Below, in pieces: positions 31,689-40,044 of a stretch of 64,000 nt of DNA. A program made the position numbers and the translations under genes. The stretch is taken from NCBI RefSeq assembly GCF_001273835.1, contig NZ_JHEI01000131.1:19093-83092 (forward strand). The letters run 5' to 3'. Position 1 is the stretch's first letter. Each line of letters opens with the position of its first letter. The stretch comes from Leucobacter celer subsp. astrifaciens. Lineage in GTDB: Bacteria; Actinomycetota; Actinomycetes; Actinomycetales; Microbacteriaceae. Below the pieces are notes generated by a model that searched no databases, had not been told where the DNA came from, and worked only from the letters and a program-made list of their open reading frames with translations.

Positions 31689-33509
31689 TCAACCGCGCCG
31701 GAGGGCTCGGCGCCCCAGGGCGAGCGCCAGACCACCGACGATGCAGATCAGCGACACTGCGAGCGCCAAGCTCGGGGTCTCGCCTCCGGTGCGCGCGATC
31801 TCTGCTTCGCCGCTGAACGCCCCGGTTCCGCGATCCCCCGCGCTCTGGCCGGATCCGGCCGCGTCGCCGCCGCCCTGCGAGTCGCCGCCGGCTCCGGAAT
31901 CGCCGCTCGCGGCGGAGTGGCCGTCTGCGCCGCTCTCGGCGTCGCGCCCATCGCCGTCGGGTCCGCCCGAGCCGGGCTCTCCGGGGATCGGGGTCTCCGC
32001 AAGCAGGATGCGGCCCTCGAGCACGGGCGACACGGGGCTGTGTCGCACCAGATAGGTCTCCAGCATCGGCGTCGCGGATCCGTGATCCGCGACCGTCTCC
32101 GCATCGATCGCACCAGGGAACTCGGCCCCTCCCGCCGGCAGCGCCACCGTGTAAACGGTCTCGGGTCCAATCGGTTCGCCGCCGACCGTGACGCTGTGCA
32201 CCTTCGGAGCGCCGTCCGCGTCGATCTGGTAGGCGGCGCCGCTGACGTGGATGAACTCTCCGGACTCCGCGGGGAAGTCTCGGATGCACCGGTCGATGTA
32301 GAGGAGGATCTGCTGCCCGGTCATGCGCTTCGTGACGATGCCGGTGTCCACCCGCGCGATCTCGAAGAGCTGCCGTCGGGTGATCGGGCCGGGAGGAATG
32401 TTCCCGCCGACGTAGCCGGCCGAGAGGAATGCGATATCGGCGTCGGTCGCCTCCCGCACCGCATCGGCGAACATGTTGGCGACGGCAGCCTCTCCGGTAC
32501 GCACGAGAGAGCGCGATCCGTCGAGGTGGACGAGGGTGGAGCCGATCTCTTCGGCAAACTGCGCGTCGACGTCCGAGCGCAACTGCTCGAGGGCCGCCTG
32601 AGTCTCCGGTCGCGGCGGGAGCTCAGAGAGCGCCGCGAGATCGCGGAGCTCGGCGGATACGGACCGCACCTCGCCATCCACCAGCTCAAGGTCGACGCGG
32701 CCGATGTACTCGGAGAATCCGCCGGCCTGCGCAATCAGCGTTCCATCGACCACGAGGCCCTCGGGAAAGGCGGTGTGGCTGTGCCCGTCGATGATCACGT
32801 CGAAGTCGGTGATCGCCTCGGCGAGTCTCGGGCTCGACATCTCGCTGTCGAGCTCGCCGAGGTGCACCAGACCGACCAGCAGATCCACGCCCTGCGCGCG
32901 CAGATCGGCGACGCCCTCGCGCGCGACCTCAATGGCGTCCACGTATTCGAGGTCGTTCGCCCCCATCAGACCGGAGGCCGGCGTGGTGACGCCCACGAGG
33001 CCGACCGTCATCCCGTTCGGGAGCGTCAGCACGGTGGTGGTCGGCGCGATCGGCGCCTGAGTGTCCCGGTACACCATGTTGCCGCCGAGCACGGGATAGC
33101 CCAGCTCGGCCATGCGCTGCTCGAGCACCGACGACCCGTAGGTGAACTCCGCGTTGCCGAGCGTCATGGCGTCCAGCCCGAGCGTGTTGAGCACCGGGAT
33201 CAGGCTCGCTGCCTCGTCGATGGCAGAATAGGGGCTCCCCGCGAAGACATCGCCGGCGTCGAGGAACATCGTGTTCGGATTCTCGGATCGCACGGCCTCC
33301 GCATAGGCGGCGGCGCGCCCATAGCCGATGCCGGGTTCGCCTTCGAAGACGTTGGAGTGCACGTCGTTGATGTGCACGATGCTCACGGTGCCGGTGTACG
33401 GTTCCGCCGCTGCGGCCGGGGTGGCACCGATGGCCCAGGCGGAGGTCGCCGCGAGCGCGGCGAGCACGGTGATGGACAGTGACCTGCGTACTCTTCGTCG
33501 GTGAAGCAT
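31689..33509 (-). CDS. Secreted, wall-anchored 5'-nucleotidase-like metallophosphoesterase with altered active site
   Basis: 606 residues: signal peptide (cleavage near AAAAEPYT), a UshA-like metallophosphoesterase domain, a 5'-nucleotidase C domain, a Gly/Asp/Ser-rich stalk (~525-565), then IARTG (571-575), a hydrophobic helix and RRALRRG, a sortase-type sorting signal related to LAxTG. Metal ligands D49, H51, D87, N119 and GHSH remain. The usual GNHEFD is GNAEFT: catalytic His is A120 and Asp is T123. It may bind nucleotides or retain weak or altered activity. Two-domain integrity argues against a decaying gene. Confidence 0.9.
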   Translation of the reverse strand: MLHRRRVRRSLSITVLAALAATSAWAIGATPAAAAEPYTGTVSIVHINDVHSNVFEGEPGIGYGRAAAYAEAVRSENPNTMFLDAGDVFAGSPYSAIDEAASLIPVLNTLGLDAMTLGNAEFTYGSSVLEQRMAELGYPVLGGNMVYRDTQAPIAPTTTVLTLPNGMTVGLVGVTTPASGLMGANDLEYVDAIEVAREGVADLRAQGVDLLVGLVHLGELDSEMSSPRLAEAITDFDVIIDGHSHTAFPEGLVVDGTLIAQAGGFSEYIGRVDLELVDGEVRSVSAELRDLAALSELPPRPETQAALEQLRSDVDAQFAEEIGSTLVHLDGSRSLVRTGEAAVANMFADAVREATDADIAFLSAGYVGGNIPPGPITRRQLFEIARVDTGIVTKRMTGQQILLYIDRCIRDFPAESGEFIHVSGAAYQIDADGAPKVHSVTVGGEPIGPETVYTVALPAGGAEFPGAIDAETVADHGSATPMLETYLVRHSPVSPVLEGRILLAETPIPGEPGSGGPDGDGRDAESGADGHSAASGDSGAGGDSQGGGDAAGSGQSAGDRGTGAFSGEAEIARTGGETPSLALAVSLICIVGGLALALGRRALRRG

Positions 33510-33658
33510 CCTCCGATGCTAGGCAGGTCGGCGCAGAGCGAGTTGATCCTGAGCGCATAGCCCTTGTAAAGGTGCGATCGATGCGCGCTCGGCATGCGAA
33601 GCAATTTTCCGTCTACACTGGAGGAGAAAAACTCCGCCGCACGCCGAAGGAAGCCGCC

Positions 33659-34255
33659 ATGCCGAAGATCATCGATCACGATCAACGACGAAGCGACATC
33701 GTCGACGTCACCTGGGAGCTGATCGTGGAGGGCGGGATCGAGGCCGCGACGATGCGGGAGATCGCGTCTCGCGCCGGCTTCGCCAACGGGGCGCTGAAGC
33801 ACTACTTCACGGGCAAGGACCAGATCATCAAGGGCGCCTACGAGCGCTCGCTGCACGGCCTCGGCGACCGGCTCGCCGCCCACGTCGCGGGCAAGCGCGG
33901 CATCGAGGCCCTCGAGATGTCGATGCGCTTCACCCTGCCGATCGAGGAGGGGGACGCCACGGCCGCCCGGGTGCTGCTCTCGTTCTGGGAGCGCTGCGCG
34001 TTCAGTCCCGAGCTCGACCACGGGTACAGCGAGCACCTCGACTCCTGGAAGGCCATGCACCGGCAGTATCTGCGCGAGGGGCGCGAGGACGGCGACATCG
34101 TCATCCCGACCCCCGACGAGCAGCTCGTCGACGAGATCGTCATGATGAACATCGGCGCCACCGTGGTGCGCGTCGTCAGCCCGGAGCACGTGAGCATCGA
34201 CGTGCTCGAGGCCCAGGTCACCGACTTCATCGCGCGCCTGCGCCGCGCCGACTGA
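33659..34255 (+). CDS. TetR/AcrR family regulator, third MPKI-type paralogue
   Basis: 198 residues starting MPKIIDHDQRR, helix-turn-helix MREIASRAGFANGALKHYF. The start is set by homology to the paralogues at 23289 and 28122; the upstream frame is the shared promoter region. It is divergent from the nucleotidase gene and convergent with the phosphotriesterase genes. Unlike the other two, no ACCAATTGGT palindrome is seen upstream, so its target may be elsewhere. Confidence 0.9.
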   Translation: MPKIIDHDQRRSDIVDVTWELIVEGGIEAATMREIASRAGFANGALKHYFTGKDQIIKGAYERSLHGLGDRLAAHVAGKRGIEALEMSMRFTLPIEEGDATAARVLLSFWERCAFSPELDHGYSEHLDSWKAMHRQYLREGREDGDIVIPTPDEQLVDEIVMMNIGATVVRVVSPEHVSIDVLEAQVTDFIARLRRAD

Positions 34256-34286
34256 CGCACGGCGCTCAGCTCCCGGCGCTCGGCGC

Positions 34287-35444
34287 TCAGCGCTCTCGCG
34301 GGGGCCGGAAGGCGAGCAGCCGCGCAGGGTTCTCGACCATGATCCGGTCGAGGGCGGCCCGATCCACCCCGAACTCGGCCAGCGTCGGCAGGAAGTGGTC
34401 GACGACGTACCCGTAGCCGTGACCGCCGCAGCGGCGCAGCTGCACCCGCTGGCAGACGTCGCCGCCGAGCACCAGCTGCGAGCCCCAGCCATCGGCGACG
34501 AGTTCGGCGAAACCCCGCGCCACACCGCGGTCGGTGAAGGGGAAGAGCGTGCCCCAGGGGCTGCCCGTCGTGCCGAGAAAGTCGGCCTCGACCGCAACGC
34601 CCCGCGAGAGCAGCCGCCTGGCGAGATCCATGTCGTCCGCGATCGACCCCGCGTGCCCGAAGATCACGGAGCGCGGATCCGCCCCCTCCTCCTCGAGCGC
34701 GTCGAGCACCCGCAGCTTGGCCTCGCCGAACCCGCCCATGTGCAGGGTGATCGGCGCGCCCGTGATCGCCGAGGCCCGGCCTGCGGCGCGCACGCTGCGC
34801 ATCTCCTGGGGGTCGACGGGATCGCCCTCGGCGCCCACCTCGCCGATGATGCCGGATCGGATCCCGGTGCCGCGCCCCTCGGCGTCCGCCGCACCGACGA
34901 CGATGTCTCGCACGATCTCGGCCGTCAGCTCCTCGAGGCTGCGGTCGGGGAAGCCCGCGGGGTGCAGATCCTTCTGGTACCACCCGGCCCCCATGACGAG
35001 GTGCAGTCCGGAGGCGCGGCTCAGCCGGGCCAGGGCGTGCGCGTCGCGCCCGATGCCGACATTCGTCACCTCGACCATGGTGCCGCCGCCCTGGCGCACG
35101 AAGTCGCCGACCTCGTCGAACATCTCGTCGAAGTCGCCGAGGATGTCGTTGTCGGCGCTGGGCCGGCCGCGGCGCACCGCCGCGAGGTTCTCCAGGGCCA
35201 GCGGATGCTGCGCCGCGGCCTCCCACTCCCCCGGCCGCGGATTGGACGTGTGCGCGGGGCGCCGGATGTCGAGGAAGAGATGTTCGTGCATCAGGGTGGG
35301 GCCGAGCTCCTCCGGCCGCACGGGGCCGAGCACGGTCTGGGCCAGGCCCTCGAGGTTCGGGATCTCGAGTCGGTCGAGATCCGCCGGTCGCGGCTCCGAT
35401 GCCGCGCCGGAAAGCCGCATGATCCGGGAATCCGTTCCGCTCAT
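34287..35444 (-). CDS. Phosphotriesterase-family metal hydrolase
   Basis: 385 residues of the TIM-barrel amidohydrolase superfamily, PTE branch. H53-E-H55 (MHEHLFLD) are metal ligands, GIIGEVG carries a bridging glutamate in place of the carbamylated lysine (as in PHP-like proteins), then LHMGG, GHAGS and GGDVCQR give two histidines and the catalytic aspartate. Likely a lactonase or esterase. Its ATG overlaps the stop of the paralogue upstream (ATGA), so the two are made together. Substrate unknown. Confidence 0.9.
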   Translation of the reverse strand: MSGTDSRIMRLSGAASEPRPADLDRLEIPNLEGLAQTVLGPVRPEELGPTLMHEHLFLDIRRPAHTSNPRPGEWEAAAQHPLALENLAAVRRGRPSADNDILGDFDEMFDEVGDFVRQGGGTMVEVTNVGIGRDAHALARLSRASGLHLVMGAGWYQKDLHPAGFPDRSLEELTAEIVRDIVVGAADAEGRGTGIRSGIIGEVGAEGDPVDPQEMRSVRAAGRASAITGAPITLHMGGFGEAKLRVLDALEEEGADPRSVIFGHAGSIADDMDLARRLLSRGVAVEADFLGTTGSPWGTLFPFTDRGVARGFAELVADGWGSQLVLGGDVCQRVQLRRCGGHGYGYVVDHFLPTLAEFGVDRAALDRIMVENPARLLAFRPPRER

Positions 35445-36673
35445 ACCTCCGCCTCCCCCGTCGTCGCATGCGCCAGCACCCCGGCCGCGTTGGCCCCGCC
35501 GACCGCGCGCACCAGGTCGTCGTCCGCTCCGAGCATCCGCAGGTAGGGCAGGAACTGCTGCGGCACGAACTCGAGACCGTTGCCCCCGAAGGCGGTGAGG
35601 CGGTGCTTGTTGCGGATCCCGCTGCTGAGCAGGATCCGATCCCCCGCTCCGTGCTCGGCGCAGCGCAGGATCGCGACCGCGACGTCGTGATCGGATACGA
35701 CCGTGCGCACGTTCGGGATCCGTCCCAGATCGTCGAAGCAGAGCGCCGTGCCGTGCTCCAGCAGCATCGCGAGGCGAGCCCGGTCGATGCCGACCCCCGG
35801 CTCCCCCGCATCGTCGCGGTTCGCGACGTACGCGGCGGCACCGGCGAGCACCACCCGCGAGCGGTCGAGCCCGGCGGCATCGACGGCGGCGAGCGCGCGG
35901 CGCAGCGCGTCGGCGTCGGACGGGCCCGTCGGCGCGATGCTCCAGGGATCCGAGCGCGGCGCGAGCACCAGGGCGACCCCGGCGTCGTGCGCGGCGACCG
36001 CCGCCGCCTCGATCCGCGCGGCGTCAGCGCGATCGACCCCGGGACCGGCCCCGGGACCGCCGGGCAGCGGGAGGGCGCCGACCGCCCCCGCAGGGTGCTC
36101 CGTCGCCCGCAGCGCCTCGGCGATGCGGGCGGCGAGGGTCTCGGGATCGGCCGGGACATCTGCCCGGCCCTGCCCCGCGGAGCCGTCGACACCGCGCACG
36201 ATCGCCACCCCGCTCGCCCGGCTGAGCGCGGCGAGGAGCGCGGGATCCGCGCTCGATCCGCGGCCGGCCAGCGCGACGACCGCGGGGGGCGCTCCGAATC
36301 GCGTGCCGGTGCCCGATCCCGCGACGCCGGACGCCGCGCCGCTCGGTGCCGCACCGCCGGATCCTGAACCGTCCGATCCCGCGGCGCCGGCATGCGGGCC
36401 GTCACCGTCACCCGGCTCTCGCACCGCGGCGGCGAGCGCATCGAGGGCGGCCTCGGTCTCCGCGCCGTCGATGGTGCGATCGTCGCGGTTCGCCGCCCCC
36501 ATCATCAGCCGCCCCAGGCGATCCATCGTCACCGGCACGCGCTCGAAGTGCGCCTCGCTCGCGGGTCGGCCGGCGTTCCCGCGGCCCGCGGGCGGAGCGC
36601 ACAGCAGCGTCTCCGCGGCGAGCACCGTGCCGAGCGATCCGGCGTCGACTCGCCCCAGCACGGTGGTGATCAT
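35441..36673 (-). CDS. Catalytically dead phosphotriesterase paralogue (pseudoenzyme)
   Basis: 410 residues. It aligns without gaps to the next gene at the N terminus (TVLGRVDAGSLGTVLAAETL against TVLGPVRPEELGPTLMHEHL), so HxH has become AET (A20, T22). Later the Glu-bearing GEVG, LHMGG, GHAGS and GGDVC become GALP, LAPRS, AGAAA and SSGIR: all metal ligands are lost, yet the C-terminal helices remain. A Gly/Ser/Ala-rich insert lies at ~90-125. The start at ATG 36673 is uncertain because no strong ribosome site is seen; GTG 36679 is possible. It probably partners the active enzyme. Confidence 0.78.
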   Translation of the reverse strand: MITTVLGRVDAGSLGTVLAAETLLCAPPAGRGNAGRPASEAHFERVPVTMDRLGRLMMGAANRDDRTIDGAETEAALDALAAAVREPGDGDGPHAGAAGSDGSGSGGAAPSGAASGVAGSGTGTRFGAPPAVVALAGRGSSADPALLAALSRASGVAIVRGVDGSAGQGRADVPADPETLAARIAEALRATEHPAGAVGALPLPGGPGAGPGVDRADAARIEAAAVAAHDAGVALVLAPRSDPWSIAPTGPSDADALRRALAAVDAAGLDRSRVVLAGAAAYVANRDDAGEPGVGIDRARLAMLLEHGTALCFDDLGRIPNVRTVVSDHDVAVAILRCAEHGAGDRILLSSGIRNKHRLTAFGGNGLEFVPQQFLPYLRMLGADDDLVRAVGGANAAGVLAHATTGEAEV

Positions 36674-36711
36674 GGGCACGGCGCTCGTCTGCGCTTCGTT
36701 CTTCGAGTCGC

Positions 36712-37686
36712 TCAGACCGCGGTGGCGACGAGCACGCGCGGGCTGCCGGGCAGCGCCACCAGGCGATCGGACTTCCAACCGGTCTCGGCGAGCCAGCCCT
36801 CGACCTGCTCGATCGGGTAGACGAGCGTGCCATCGATGTTGAAGTACTCGCCGGCGTGCAGGGCGTCGATGGCGCGCTGCGTGCCGTCCTGGTCGAGGAA
36901 GAAGTCGAGCAGCAGCAGGGTCGCGCCCTCGGCGGCCGCACCGCGGGCCGCGGCGAGGATCGCGCGGTTCTGGGCCTCGTCGAAGCGGTGCAGCACGTGG
37001 GTGAGCAGCAGCAGGTCGTGCTCGCCGCCGGGCTCCGTCGACTCCGTGGCGCCCTCCTCCAGGGTGATGCGGTCGGAGACGCCGGCCTGCTCGGCCGCCG
37101 CGGCGATGCCGTCGGTGAAGCCCGGCGCGTAGACGAAGCGCGTCGTGAGCTCGGGATTCTGCTGCATCGCCTCGATCGAGAATCCCGCGGCGAGACCCCC
37201 GAAATCGAGAGCATTGCGGAACCCCGAGAAATCGAAGGCCTCGCCGAACTGCTCGGCGTGCAGCGCGTTGTAGGTCATGACGCCGTTCATGAAGTCGCCC
37301 CAGCCGGCCTCGTCGAGGTCGAGCGTGCCGGCCTCGTCGGTGTCGACGGTCTTGTCGTAACCGAGCCACTGCTTGTAGCTGATGTCGCCCAGGAAAGCGA
37401 TGAACGGGGTGAGGTCGATCTCTCCGTTGCCCGAGAGGTACTTCTCGGCGTCGGCCTCGAGCGAGTAGGCGCCGTCCTTGCGCTCGAGCAGCCCGAGCGC
37501 ATTCATGGCGTCGGCCAGCGTGCGCACCTGGCGTTCGGAGTGCTGCGTGGCGTCCGCCAGCTCGGTGACGCTCTTCGGGCCGTCGGCGAGCGCTTTGAAG
37601 ACGCCGATGCGGCTCGCGGCGTCGAGCTGCTTCGCGCCCATGAAGCCGATGGCGATGTCGACGATGCGTTCGGGAGTTGCGGTCAT
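36712..37686 (-). CDS. SAM-dependent O-methyltransferase-like protein
   Basis: 324 residues. An N-terminal winged-helix dimerisation domain (GVFKALADGPKSVTELADAT) precedes a Rossmann methyltransferase domain, the layout of plant/bacterial O-methyltransferase family 2. The SAM-binding glycine motif is unusual, LDFGGLAAGFS instead of DxGGGxG, while LLLTHVLHRFDE follows the normal pattern. It precedes the phosphotriesterase pair by ~40 bp on the same strand and has an operator at 37765-37780 in its promoter. Possible methyl acceptor: a phenolic or carboxylic metabolite. Not assignable. Confidence 0.82.
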   Translation of the reverse strand: MTATPERIVDIAIGFMGAKQLDAASRIGVFKALADGPKSVTELADATQHSERQVRTLADAMNALGLLERKDGAYSLEADAEKYLSGNGEIDLTPFIAFLGDISYKQWLGYDKTVDTDEAGTLDLDEAGWGDFMNGVMTYNALHAEQFGEAFDFSGFRNALDFGGLAAGFSIEAMQQNPELTTRFVYAPGFTDGIAAAAEQAGVSDRITLEEGATESTEPGGEHDLLLLTHVLHRFDEAQNRAILAAARGAAAEGATLLLLDFFLDQDGTQRAIDALHAGEYFNIDGTLVYPIEQVEGWLAETGWKSDRLVALPGSPRVLVATAV

Positions 37687-37764
37687 GATGGAGATCGTCC
37701 TTAGCTGTGCGGGCCGCCCCGACAGAGCGGGACGACGGTGTCCGGAGTGATGGCCTGCGGGAAA

Positions 37765-37780
37765 CTCTACAATCGTAGAA
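37765..37780. promoter_or_regulatory. Operator site A, CTCTAC-AATC-GTAGAA
   Basis: Inverted repeat with 5 of 6 arm bases matching around a 4-bp spacer. It lies ~80 bp upstream of the methyltransferase start. Member of the TTCTACnnnnGTAGAA family, also at 37811, 41110, 43676 and 62139. Confidence 0.75.
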
Positions 37781-37810
37781 ACAAAATGTCCAGCGCCGCT
37801 TCGATTTATT

Positions 37811-37826
37811 TTCTACTATCATAGAA
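37811..37826. promoter_or_regulatory. Operator site B, TTCTAC-TATC-ATAGAA
   Basis: Same 6-4-6 architecture with one arm mismatch, 46 bp centre-to-centre from site A. It overlaps a possible plus-strand -10 (TACTAT) of the alpha/beta hydrolase promoter. Confidence 0.75.
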
Positions 37827-37959
37827 AAACAGCGGAGTGCTCGTCCCTCCCGCGTCGGAGGGCCGGATTCCTGGATCCCGGGGCCCGGATCCAGGATTCC
37901 CGCTTCGCTGCACCGCGGTTCACCGCATCCACCCGCCGCTTCACCGTCGAAAGGCCACC

Positions 37960-38691
37960 ATGGTTCTCGCAGTCCACCACTTCCCCGCGGCAGATGGCAC
38001 GCAGCCCCCGGTCGTGCTCCTCCACGGCTTCGCGTCCAGTGCCGCCGAGGATTTCCTCTCGACCGGCTGGGTCGAGTCCCTGCACGCGGCCGGGCGCTCC
38101 GTAATCGCGGTCGATCTCCCCGGCCACGGCGAGAGCCCGGCGATCGAGTCGGCGATCGACCCCGCCGAGCAGGCAACGACCTCGGCGGTCGTGGCCGCGA
38201 TCCTCGAGGCCGTCTCAGCGGCCGCCCCCGAGGGCGACTTCGACGTGGTCGGCTACTCGCTCGGGGCCCGACTCGCCTGGGAGCTGCCCGCAGCGTCTCC
38301 GCGGGTGCGCCGAGTGGTGCTCGGCGGACTCAGCCCCTTCGAACCGTTCGCCGCGATCGACCCCGCCGACCTCGAAGCGGTGCTCGGCGGCGCCGATCCC
38401 GCCAATCCGCTGGTGGGCATGATGGCCGGCATGATCTCGGCCCCCGGCCGCGACACGGCCTCGCTCGCGCGGCTGATCCCGGGCCTCGCCTCCGAGCCCT
38501 TCGCTCCGCAGGAGTCGGCCCCCGCGGTCCCCGTGCTGCTCGTCGCGGGCAGCACCGACCAGATGACGCGGGGCGTCGAGGGCCTCGCCGAGGCGCTCCC
38601 CCAGGGGTCCCTCACCCACGTGCCCGGCGATCACCGCGGCGCGCTCGACAGCCTCGAGTTCCGCGCGGCCGCGATCCAGTTCCTGGGGTAA
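37960..38691 (+). CDS. Alpha/beta hydrolase
   Basis: 243 residues. Oxyanion segment VVLLHGFASSAAEDF, nucleophile serine in GYSLGA, acid region VLLVAGSTDQM, and histidine in PGDHRGALDS. Related to MenH/carboxyl-esterase-like small hydrolases. ATG 37960 has GAAAGG 6 nt upstream. It is divergent from the methyltransferase and phosphotriesterase operon and shares its two operators, so a role in the same degradative route is likely. Confidence 0.88.
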   Translation: MVLAVHHFPAADGTQPPVVLLHGFASSAAEDFLSTGWVESLHAAGRSVIAVDLPGHGESPAIESAIDPAEQATTSAVVAAILEAVSAAAPEGDFDVVGYSLGARLAWELPAASPRVRRVVLGGLSPFEPFAAIDPADLEAVLGGADPANPLVGMMAGMISAPGRDTASLARLIPGLASEPFAPQESAPAVPVLLVAGSTDQMTRGVEGLAEALPQGSLTHVPGDHRGALDSLEFRAAAIQFLG

Positions 38692-38706
38692 CCGCTCGCC
38701 AGGACA

Positions 38707-38767
38707 AACGCGGAGTCCCAGATGGCTGCTTCGCCACAGCGGAAGCAGCCATCTGGGACTCCGCGTT
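38707..38767. repeat. Perfect 26-bp-stem palindrome, GATGGCTGCTTC family, copy 1
   Basis: Left arm 38707-38732 and right arm 38742-38767 are exact reverse complements with a 9-nt loop; the core reads GGAGTCCCAGATGGCTGCTT. It lies between the convergent hydrolase and AbiEi-like genes. Copies 2 and 3 are at 39961-40013 and 56771-56826. Confidence 0.9.
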
Positions 38768-38787
38768 CTCGGAGCGAAAGGTCGCCA

Positions 38788-39705
38788 TCACCTCGCGGGG
38801 CTCCATCCGCGAGCGCGCAGCGCTCGCCTCGCGGCCCGCAGCTGATCGCCCACCCCGTCATGGCGGGTGAGGAGCACCAGCAGCCATCCCTCGGCCGTGA
38901 GCGCGTTCAGGCGGCGCGCGTCGATGCCGCGCTGACCGTCCGCTCCGTGGTGCTCGCCATCGTACTCGAATACGATCTTGTACTCGTACAGCACCAGATC
39001 CCCGTAGAACACCTCGCCACCGGCGAGGTCAATACGGCCGTTCGGCACCCCCGTGGGGATACCGTACTTCTCGAGATTGAGGCGCAACCTCGTCTCCCGA
39101 GGCGAGTGAGTCCCGGGGCGCATCCGAGCACGCGCACGCCGCAGCCGCGCAATGCCCTTCCAGCGGCTCAGCCCGGCGAGCATCGCGTCCACCTGCTCCA
39201 CGGACACCAACGGCTCGAACCGATCCCACAACCGCTCACCCGCCACGATCAGCGCGAGATCGGTCCGCATCAGCGGCGCGAGCGAGGCCCAGGCGTACTC
39301 CGGCGCAAGCACACGCACACCCCGCACCTCGCACGTCGGCAGCGCGAGCCTCGTCCGCGTCCCGATCACCCCACCGGTTCGCGGCACATTCGCCCCCGCG
39401 CGGGCGATCACGTGCAGCCGCTGCTCGCACTCGAGCGCGCGGGGCAGCGGCAGCCCGTGGAGCAGAGCGGCCGTCGGGCCGCATATGGCCCAGTTCTGCG
39501 GTTTGCCGGTGAGCAGCAGCCGGCACCGATCCACGAGCTCGACGCTCTCACCACGAGGAGCGCGCACTCCGTAGAACTCCCGGCTGAGGTCACCGGCCCT
39601 GAGTCGATGCCGTTGCACTCCTGAGGCCATGGCCTCAGCAACTGTGAAGGGGCTGCCGGAGAAAGCCCTCGGAAGCGGAGCAGGTGGTTGCGGCATACCC
39701 ACCAT
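38788..39705 (-). CDS. AbiEi-like / DUF559-type hypothetical protein
   Basis: About 305 residues from ATG 39705; ATG 39696 (MPQPP) is an alternative. The N-terminal part (FTVAEAMASGVQRHRLRAGDL, then FYGVRAP) resembles the AbiEi antitoxin-type winged helix common in actinobacteria. The C-terminal ~100 residues (LVLYEYKIVFEYDGEHH, then ARRLNALTAEGWLLVLLTRHD) look like the DUF559/Vsr-like nuclease fold with E-x-D spacing. No cognate toxin gene is adjacent. It is flanked on both sides by copies of the same palindrome. Function unknown. Confidence 0.75.
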   Translation of the reverse strand: MVGMPQPPAPLPRAFSGSPFTVAEAMASGVQRHRLRAGDLSREFYGVRAPRGESVELVDRCRLLLTGKPQNWAICGPTAALLHGLPLPRALECEQRLHVIARAGANVPRTGGVIGTRTRLALPTCEVRGVRVLAPEYAWASLAPLMRTDLALIVAGERLWDRFEPLVSVEQVDAMLAGLSRWKGIARLRRARARMRPGTHSPRETRLRLNLEKYGIPTGVPNGRIDLAGGEVFYGDLVLYEYKIVFEYDGEHHGADGQRGIDARRLNALTAEGWLLVLLTRHDGVGDQLRAARRALRARGWSPAR

Positions 39706-40044
39706 GTGAGCCGATCGCGCGCACCCGAGCCGCGTTGTCCACAACACGACTGCACAATCTCGGCTTCTGGAGGCATCTCGGCCGACTGTGAGCGAAGCTC
39801 GGCTGCGCAGCCGCTTCACCTTCACTCCGACTCTTCGCATCTCTGCGACTGCGGCGAGTGCAGCAGGTGCAGCACGCACAGCAGGTCATCACCCCGCCAC
39901 TCGTGTCTCGGACATCTCCATGGCCGCACCCTCCGACTCGCCATCCCCCCACGAAAAACACGGAGTCCCAGATGGCGGCTTCCCCGCGCACGAAGCAGCC
40001 ATCTGGGACTCCGCATTTCGGATAGCGGGCGGCGCCCGCCGGGC
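39706..40044. other. Intergenic region with palindrome copy 2
   Basis: About 340 bases without a convincing gene. The leader of the AbiEi-like gene is at the left end, and the palindrome at 39961-40013 plus a T-rich run is at the right end, just after the AKR stop. A cysteine-rich minus-strand open frame from 39889 was considered and rejected. Confidence 0.55.
39961..40013. repeat. Palindrome, GATGGCTGCTTC family, copy 2
   Basis: 22-bp arms (39961-39982 and 39992-40013) with a single mismatch, core GGAGTCCCAGATGGCGGCTT, loop 9 nt. It follows the aldo/keto reductase stop on the minus strand and probably marks the end of that transcript. Confidence 0.85.

Larger units (their letters stand above)
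37687..37959. promoter_or_regulatory. Divergent control region with two operators and a leader hairpin
   Basis: About 270 bases. Operators at 37765-37780 and 37811-37826 are listed separately. CCTGGATCC (37870-37878) and GGATCCAGG (37887-37895) form a 9-bp hairpin in the hydrolase leader. GAAAGG at 37949 is its ribosome site. The local sequence is AT-rich around 37760-37830 compared with its surroundings. Confidence 0.6.

Noticed and set aside
33590..33658. ACCAATTGGT-type operator for the third TetR
   Set aside because: No palindrome with that core could be found upstream of 33659. TCTACACTGGAGGA is too weak a match to the TTCTAC family.
36679..36712. Frameshift linking methyltransferase and pseudoenzyme
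   Set aside because: Both proteins have complete domains and proper ends with a ~38-bp gap. There is no sign of a broken fusion.
35441..38176. 911-codon minus-strand frame covering the pseudoenzyme and the methyltransferase
   Set aside because: The upstream part is a shadow of the methyltransferase gene (36712-37686) in another frame. Homology to the phosphotriesterase begins only near 36673.
39635..39889. Minus-strand open frame starting MTCCACCTCCTRR, cysteine-rich
   Set aside because: No ribosome site. It overlaps the better supported AbiEi-like gene in another frame, and its cysteines come from a TGCTGCAC-type DNA repeat. The frame lacks the expected codon bias.
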